Assembly: GCA_016776905.1 (NCBI GenBank) | Contig: JADHSM010000010.1 | Coordinates: 1 to 64,000, forward strand | Direction of reading: 5' to 3' | Length of the DNA: 64,000 nt | Origin: Planctomycetota bacterium | GTDB taxonomy: Bacteria > Planctomycetota > UBA8108 > UBA1146 | In this document: positions 61,155 to 64,000 of the stretch, piece after piece | Layout: each line of letters opens with the position of its first letter | How positions within the stretch are numbered: the first letter of the stretch is position 1 | Made by a program: the position numbers and the translations under genes | Notes under the pieces: generated by a model | What the model saw: the letters and a program-made list of their open reading frames with translations, nothing else | Databases searched by the model: none | Told to the model about the DNA's origin: nothing

Positions 61155-62459
61155 CTATCGCCTCTCACTCAGAAGGAGAGCAGGATCCACACCACTCACA
61201 GTCCATGCTGGCCCTGCGGAAGCCAATGCTGCACCCGCTGTCACCAATAGGGCCGACTTCATGATCGTCCACCAGGGCCAAACCACTTCGAGCAGTTCTG
61301 ACGGATCGATGCGCACACGGATTTCCGCGAGTCCGACACCTACAGCAGCACCCAAGAGTGCACCCAACAAAGCGATGAGTAATCCCTCAAAGAAAAACTG
61401 GCTGAAAATATCTATTCGAGTGGCACCTTCTGCCCGACGCAAACCCACTTCTGCACGTCTACGCCGACCGGTCAGCAACAGTAAATTCGCCAACACGACC
61501 AATCCGGTAAGTGCGGAGATGAGGAAGAAAACATCATGAAGAACGAGATATCCATCGAGCTCGGGACTGGCCAGTACAGCCCACGCTGCATTACTGTAAA
61601 TCAGGGGAGAACAACCACGCCGAATCAAACTCTCTTCTACAAGTGCGCCGATTTCTGTAATACGGGATGGGTTTGTAGAAACGACAGTCCAGTCCACTTC
61701 ACGGTCAAGCTTCGCAGAGGCGTCTCGATCAATATGAACAGACAACCCTTCGTCAAGCCAAGGAGCAGAATCCGGAGCGACCCCCAACATCTTGAGGACT
61801 CCCTCGACCATATCGGAGAATGTGTGATCCTTTCCGAACCCCAACGGATCAACTCCCTTGGGTTTCGCGACGACACCAGAAACGATGAAAGGCGTCGAAT
61901 CCTCAGAGGACGACTTTAAGCCCACCCTCACGAATCCAAATCTTTGCTGAGAAATCCACAGTTCCTTCCCGATCAAACCCTCTGGAAGCCCCGTCGATCC
62001 CAGTAAGACCTCTACAAGATTCTCCTCAACGACCACTTCTGGCGGCTGAGAGCCGCTCTCAAACCAACGACCGACCAACATTTTCAAGGATCGTGCAGCG
62101 AGCTCTTCGGCATCTGAATAAAGAACCCAGCCTCGCATCTTCTTCTCGCCATTGAAAAGAGCGTCCGCAGCAGAGATTCCACTCACAAAACTGTCGGGAT
62201 CCGCCTCAAGGATCTTTTCTCGTAGATCTTTGACGTCCTCGGTTTCGATAGAACGATTCGCCCCGGCGTCAGATTCGATCTGAATCCGGTCGGTACCCAG
62301 CTCTGAGGACCTTTCGATCGCAGCAGTTCTAGAACCCTCGAGAATGGCGGCGGGGGCCACCATCAAGGTGACAGACCACAGAATTCCCTGGCAGATCAAT
62401 AATGTCCGGACCGGATGCCTGAGAAGTTCACTCAGAGCACCTTTTAGGGCACCAAACAT
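61155..62459 (-). CDS. MacB/FtsX-type ABC permease
   Basis: A 434-residue paralogue with the same layout: N-terminal helix (RTLLICQGILWSVTLMVAP), periplasmic domain, three C-terminal helices, and the coupling segment RRRAEVGLRRAEGATRID. I chose ATG 62459, with AGGAAAA just upstream; a frame starting at 62516 is open but lacks support. It is the first gene of the six-gene run. Two different permeases imply a heterodimer. Confidence 0.85.
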   Translation of the reverse strand: MFGALKGALSELLRHPVRTLLICQGILWSVTLMVAPAAILEGSRTAAIERSSELGTDRIQIESDAGANRSIETEDVKDLREKILEADPDSFVSGISAADALFNGEKKMRGWVLYSDAEELAARSLKMLVGRWFESGSQPPEVVVEENLVEVLLGSTGLPEGLIGKELWISQQRFGFVRVGLKSSSEDSTPFIVSGVVAKPKGVDPLGFGKDHTFSDMVEGVLKMLGVAPDSAPWLDEGLSVHIDRDASAKLDREVDWTVVSTNPSRITEIGALVEESLIRRGCSPLIYSNAAWAVLASPELDGYLVLHDVFFLISALTGLVVLANLLLLTGRRRRAEVGLRRAEGATRIDIFSQFFFEGLLIALLGALLGAAVGVGLAEIRVRIDPSELLEVVWPWWTIMKSALLVTAGAALASAGPAWTVSGVDPALLLSERR

Positions 62460-62646
62460 ACCTTTTTTCCTCTTCAGATTGCTGGATCGGTTTAGGCGGG
62501 TCCAAAGTTCGGACACACTTCATAGATTCCTCGGTCGGGTTCTCGCCTCGGCTCTATATTCGGATTATCCTTCGGGGAGGTTCGGAGGCAACCGCACTCG
62601 AACATCCCGGTAGGGAATCGTGCACAGTTGAATCAGGAGGTCTGAA

Positions 62647-63117
62647 ATGACCGATATTCGAAGTTTTATTGCTTTTCATGCATCTCGACCCGTCATCGGG
62701 TTGTTTTTAGCCCTAGGCCTCGTTGTGACCATGGGCTGCGCAGGATTTGTTCCTGTCGAGGATTCCATCAACGTCGTGGAGCAACATCAACCCGATGATA
62801 TCCCGGCACCTTTTGGATTCGATCTCGATCCAAACTCTTGGTCATACCTGAAATTTCAGGATGCTCCCCTTCCTATGCGGTCCGTAGAGGTCATTTACTG
62901 GGGCGATCGTCCGATAACCGAGATTTCTTCTTGGTACAAACAGCAAATGCCGATTCACGGCTGGGAGTTCGTTTCTGACAGTAACGATGCAGGAGAAACT
63001 CAGTTACGTTATTCTAAGAACGATGAGTACGCAGAAGTTCTCGTTCGCAGAATGCCAGATCAAAATGGCGAGTACTACGTAACGAGACTCATCGTCAGGA
63101 TCGGTGTCGATTCCTGA
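62647..63117 (+). CDS. Small lipoprotein, unknown function
   Basis: A 156-residue protein with a lipoprotein signal (IGLFLALGLVVTMGCAG) and AGGAGG before the ATG. The mature part has the pattern VEVIYWGDRPITEISSWYKQ, MPIHGWEF and a closing strand region ending TRLIVRIGV, like small alpha/beta domains found in other short lipoproteins of this phylum. It is divergent from the ABC operon across 187 bases and 36 bases upstream of a membrane-protein gene on the same strand. I cannot name a function. Confidence 0.75.
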   Translation: MTDIRSFIAFHASRPVIGLFLALGLVVTMGCAGFVPVEDSINVVEQHQPDDIPAPFGFDLDPNSWSYLKFQDAPLPMRSVEVIYWGDRPITEISSWYKQQMPIHGWEFVSDSNDAGETQLRYSKNDEYAEVLVRRMPDQNGEYYVTRLIVRIGVDS

Positions 63118-63153
63118 CCAACCCTTAATGGAGTTGAGGAGAATAACACCTTC

Positions 63154-63933
63154 ATGGCAAACAATGGTCCCGGACGCCCAGAGAAAAAAATTCAAAGTAC
63201 TGATACCGACGAATCCCAAGATCTAGAAAAGACTCTTGAGGATGCAACGTCAGTTGTGGTGGATGCGGCGAAAACCAATTCAACCACCTTGGTAGTCGGA
63301 GTCCTTTTCCTTCTCGCATTGATTTCCCTCCCATCACTTTTGGGTCGAATCGAAGAACAAAAGATTCAAAGATGGAATGATCAAATCGATGCGTGCCTCG
63401 CTCAGGAAAAAGAACTCGTCTTATCGAACTACCCTGCTCTTCTTGACGAACTTGAAGGAACACCGGTAGAAGCCTACGCATACTCCAGAGTGAGTACCTG
63501 GATGTGGAATCAGGACGACGCAGACTTGCGAAATGCAACACTCCAGTTGCTCGAAAATGCGAGTACCAAATTCCCTACCGACATGCTCATCAGTACTCGC
63601 ATCATGGAATACAGTTCGACCATCGCCTCCAATGCAACATTCACACTTCCGGAACCTCCGGTTGTAGAGGTGATCGAAACTGAAGCGCCTGCTGAGGGCA
63701 CGGCTGCGCCTGCGGGTGATACGCCTACGCCTGTGGGTGGAGTCTCTGTACCTGCTGATGAAACGGCGGGTGGTAGTGCTGCGACGACTGTGAACGAAGA
63801 GCCGAAAATCGACTTCGGAGATTCTGATCCAGCGACAATCCCTCAGAATCCTGCTGATTCCGGGGAAAGCGAACCCAGTGACTCCGGGCAAAGTGACTCC
63901 GGGCAAAGCGAACCCAGTGACTCCGGACGCTGA
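63154..63933 (+). CDS. Single-pass membrane protein with low-complexity repetitive tail
   Basis: A 259-residue protein. An acidic N-terminal cytoplasmic segment is followed by one helix (TTLVVGVLFLLALISLPSLL) at about 44-63, then a helical domain of about 110 residues (YPALLDELEGTPVEAYAY, WMWNQDDADLRNATLQLLEN) with some TPR-like character. The last 85 residues are Pro/Ala/Glu/Ser-rich, with a repeat of the type SGESEPSDSGQ. GGAG precedes the ATG. It is probably exported at the C-terminal side. The family is not recognised. A different frame remains open past its stop to the window edge. Confidence 0.75.
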   Translation: MANNGPGRPEKKIQSTDTDESQDLEKTLEDATSVVVDAAKTNSTTLVVGVLFLLALISLPSLLGRIEEQKIQRWNDQIDACLAQEKELVLSNYPALLDELEGTPVEAYAYSRVSTWMWNQDDADLRNATLQLLENASTKFPTDMLISTRIMEYSSTIASNATFTLPEPPVVEVIETEAPAEGTAAPAGDTPTPVGGVSVPADETAGGSAATTVNEEPKIDFGDSDPATIPQNPADSGESEPSDSGQSDSGQSEPSDSGR

Positions 63934-64000
63934 AGAAGCGCTCTCCCCTGAGATCCCCGATTCTCCTCCACCCAGAGAATCGGTGGTATCTCCGGAAGCG
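63893..64000 (+). CDS. Possible start of a further gene overlapping the repetitive tail (partial)
   Basis: The +1 frame relative to the preceding gene is open from before 63850 to the window edge, with GTG codons at 63878, 63893 and 63917. Past the stop at 63931 it reads PDAEEALSPEIPDSPPP, an acidic Pro-rich composition like that of the preceding tail. It could be an overlapping next gene, or the true continuation if a frameshift exists. The true start cannot be fixed here. Confidence 0.3.
   Translation, partial: MTPGKANPVTPDAEEALSPEIPDSPPPRESVVSPEA

Overview
The window looks like chromosomal DNA of a Planctomycetota bacterium with a moderate G+C content. The strongest clues are a DUF1501 protein encoded next to a cytochrome-c/DUF1549/DUF1553 protein (36730-41514), a dockerin-like secreted-protein tail of the type common in that phylum (2-169), many N-terminal lipoproteins, and a futalosine-pathway menaquinone gene (mqnD). 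TTG and GTG starts with good Shine-Dalgarno sites are frequent. I see no tRNA, rRNA, CRISPR array, insertion sequence or phage module. The gene order is mostly housekeeping, with a few unusual proteins.

Layout. 1-4014: tail of a secreted protein, HAD hydrolase, carboxylesterase, and a fused 3-hydroxyacyl-CoA dehydrogenase/enoyl-CoA hydratase. 4352-8988: a 62-residue bacterial histone facing a 1446-residue regulator (STAND-type ATPase, TPR, GAF, degenerate GGDEF, Fis-type helix-turn-helix), with a terminator hairpin between them. 8989-9913: a gene-free stretch with a seven-unit 16-bp tandem repeat and a long palindrome. 9914-14507: a basic secreted protein, a membrane pseudokinase with TPRs, and FtsH. 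14707-23089: a 2-oxoacid dehydrogenase locus (fused E1 alpha-beta on the minus strand; lpd, a second E1 beta, and E2 on the plus strand) followed by lipB and lipA, which make the lipoyl cofactor these enzymes need. 23207-24729: a Sua5/low-molecular-weight phosphatase fusion and rpiB. 24808-30415 (minus): rnr, rnhA and FKBP in one run, then a PpiD-like chaperone. 30504-35267 (minus): two PilB/GspE ATPases and PilC/GspF.

35986-45114: an outer-membrane lipoprotein, the DUF1501/cytochrome pair, a second lipoprotein, and a PhoB/PhoR-type two-component system. 45124-53522 (mostly minus): a DprE1-like oxidase, mqnD, a ferredoxin (plus), a TIGR03960-type radical-SAM protein, a MerR regulator coupled to a 49-residue membrane protein, yidD-rnpA without rpmH, and leucine dehydrogenase. 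53899-62459: a LolC/E-LolD pair, then six overlapping or nearly overlapping minus-strand genes that combine a MacB-type exporter with a ferric-type ABC importer. 62647-64000: a lipoprotein, a membrane protein with a repetitive tail, and an unresolved reading frame at the window edge.

How the genes fit together. Leucine dehydrogenase, the 2-oxoacid dehydrogenase set, LipA/LipB and the hydroxyacyl-CoA dehydrogenase/hydratase outline branched-chain amino acid and acyl-CoA catabolism. FtsH, PpiD, FKBP, YidD, the Lol genes and the MacB-type genes outline envelope maintenance. The least expected items are the bacterial histone, the large multidomain regulator, the pseudokinase beside ftsH, and the hybrid ABC operon.
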